Shown here: positions 63,288 through 64,000 of the stretch, one piece after another
Position numbering within the stretch: the stretch's first letter is position 1
How the letters are laid out: every line of letters begins with the position of its first letter
Source of the DNA: RBG-16-34-14 sp963798865
GTDB taxonomy: Bacteria; Bacteroidota; Ignavibacteria; Ignavibacteriales; Ignavibacteriaceae
NCBI GenBank assembly: GCA_963798865.1
Contig: CAWCVZ010000009.1
Location: forward strand, 310,001 to 374,000
Direction of reading: 5' to 3'
DNA: 64,000 bases
Position numbers and translations under genes: made by a program
Notes under the pieces: generated by a model
The model's database searches: none
The model's input: only the letters and a program-made list of their open reading frames with translations
What the model was told of the DNA's origin: nothing

Positions 63288-63740
63288 TTATTTCATTTCC
63301 TTTTCAAAGCACACACTATTTTCAACTCCTGCATACTGCCCGTAGTTTGGAATAGATTTATATCCGTTCTTGTTATAAAGTGCGATTGCCTCCGGTTGCT
63401 TTTTACCCGTTTCTAAAATACATTTTTCACAAGATAATTCTTTAACCCATTTTTCTAATTCATTTAAAACTTTAGTTGCAATTCCTTTTCCTCGAAACTC
63501 CGGCAAAGTATACATTCTTTTAATTTCCATTGTACTAGGAGAGTATTCTTTTATTGCACCGCAGCTTACAGGTTTGTCATCTTCGTAAGCGACAACTGCA
63601 TATTTTATTTTATCAATCTTATTGTATTGTGCATAGAAAGGATGATCCTCACCATCTCTTATTGCAAGATCTGCATCAAGCAGTTTTACGAGTGAAATGA
63701 AGTCGGGATTATCGGAATTAGTTCTGACTGTTTTTATCAT
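63288..63740 (-). CDS. GNAT-family N-acetyltransferase
   Basis: A 150-residue GNAT protein. Motif A appears as YTLPEFRGKGIATKVLNEL (RGKGIA, acetyl-CoA pyrophosphate loop) and the C-terminal signature as ETGKKQPEAIALYNKNGYKSIPNYG. The form is close to the small PaiA/YkwB-like group with unknown acceptors. It is in the same direction as the DUF1801 fragment upstream (27 bp apart), so the two could share a transcript. Confidence 0.87.
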   Translation of the reverse strand: MIKTVRTNSDNPDFISLVKLLDADLAIRDGEDHPFYAQYNKIDKIKYAVVAYEDDKPVSCGAIKEYSPSTMEIKRMYTLPEFRGKGIATKVLNELEKWVKELSCEKCILETGKKQPEAIALYNKNGYKSIPNYGQYAGVENSVCFEKEMK

Positions 63741-63767
63741 ATTCAGAAAACGATTTATTGAACTGCT

Positions 63768-64000
63768 CTACGTTTTTAATGACGCATCTATCATTCTCTT
63801 CAGAACTTTTATATCGATATCATCCAACTTATTTATGTAAAGGCAGCCAACACCAGTCTTATGCTTGCCGAGCTTTTTAAGAGCAGAAGAATGCTCCTTG
63901 ATATTCATACTAATGTATAACGATAGATTTGCTTTACGGGGAGAGAAACCTATCCTGAACCATTCAACTTCTCTATCAGTGGCAGGGCTTTTATATCTTT
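63768..64000 (-). CDS. DUF1801-domain protein, C-terminal part (cut by window edge)
   Basis: The minus-strand frame is open from the window edge to a TAG at 63768-63770. The 77 visible residues include WFRIGFSPRKANLSLYI, KKLGKHKTGVGCLYINKL and DDIDIKVLKRMI, which are the hallmarks of the DUF1801 (YdhG-like, SH3-like beta barrel) family. The N-terminus lies outside the window. Function unknown; some relatives are called iron-chaperone-like. Confidence 0.75.
   Translation of the reverse strand, partial: RYKSPATDREVEWFRIGFSPRKANLSLYISMNIKEHSSALKKLGKHKTGVGCLYINKLDDIDIKVLKRMIDASLKT

Noticed and set aside
1..64000. CRISPR array, tRNA or rRNA genes, prophage or transposase genes
   Set aside because: No regularly spaced direct repeats, no cloverleaf with a GTTCGAATC-like arm, and no integrase, capsid or transposase motifs were found on either strand.

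Overview
This 64 kb window is AT-rich and densely coded. It looks like a chromosome segment from a Bacteroidota-type bacterium, most likely class Ignavibacteria. Three proteins end in a type IX secretion (T9SS) sorting domain with the motif NYPNPFNPSTKI and a KMMLIK- or KMVLLK-like tail. Several starts lack a Shine-Dalgarno sequence, a few upstream regions carry the Bacteroidota-like -7 motif TAnnTTTG, and the gene content (DUF4159/DUF4175, GWxTD protein, BatA-type protein, LptE beside a sigma-54 activator) fits that group. I saw no tRNA, rRNA, CRISPR array, prophage or insertion sequence with a transposase.

Layout. 0-3.4 kb: end of a glycosyltransferase gene, then a divergent three-gene operon of type III polyketide synthase, methyltransferase and FAD oxidoreductase. 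3.4-15.4 kb: GroES-like protein, aconitase, BatA-like membrane protein, HflX, an aromatic amino acid/histidine ammonia-lyase with an unusual Ala-Cys-Gly cofactor triad, RmuC, an acetyltransferase, an M48 lipoprotein protease, and an EVE protein coupled to a 52-residue His/Cys protein. 15.5-24.4 kb: DUF4159 and DUF4175 proteins followed by a signalling block (PAS histidine kinase, NtrC-type regulator, STAS protein, double-receiver PP2C phosphatase). 24.7-32.6 kb: housekeeping genes (prfA, ispH, a nucleotidyltransferase, metK-ahcY, an SDR epimerase). 32.8-35.8 kb: two secreted T9SS proteins with almost identical C-termini. 36-53 kb: a long co-oriented run with miaB, an SPOR protein, an MBL hydrolase, a sigma-54 activator, lptE, glycosyltransferases, a DNA glycosylase, cdsA, rimO, a sugar kinase and an Omp85-type outer-membrane protein. 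53-60.8 kb: an outer-membrane protein, a GH44 glycanase with a T9SS tail, UbiA prenyltransferase, rnhB, yraN and an MlaE-MlaF-MlaD transporter. 60.8-64 kb: small minus-strand accessory genes, including a DUF1080 gene with two lesions.

Two features stand out. First, short GC-rich palindromes of about 21 bp (core GCCTGCCGGCAGGC) occur four times. One is spliced in frame into the N-terminus of aconitase, one forms the C-terminus of the Mla ATPase and the ribosome binding site of the next gene, and one sits nested inside a larger palindromic repeat. They behave like tiny mobile elements that can become protein sequence. Second, at least eight conserved genes (BatA-like, M48, miaB, CPBP, Omp85, ubiA twice, rnhB, DUF1080) carry single-base frameshifts. 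Because these include normally indispensable genes, draft-assembly error is the simplest explanation for most of them. Only the DUF1080 gene, with both a nonsense codon and a frameshift, and a decayed T9SS tail at 53.1 kb look like genuine decay.
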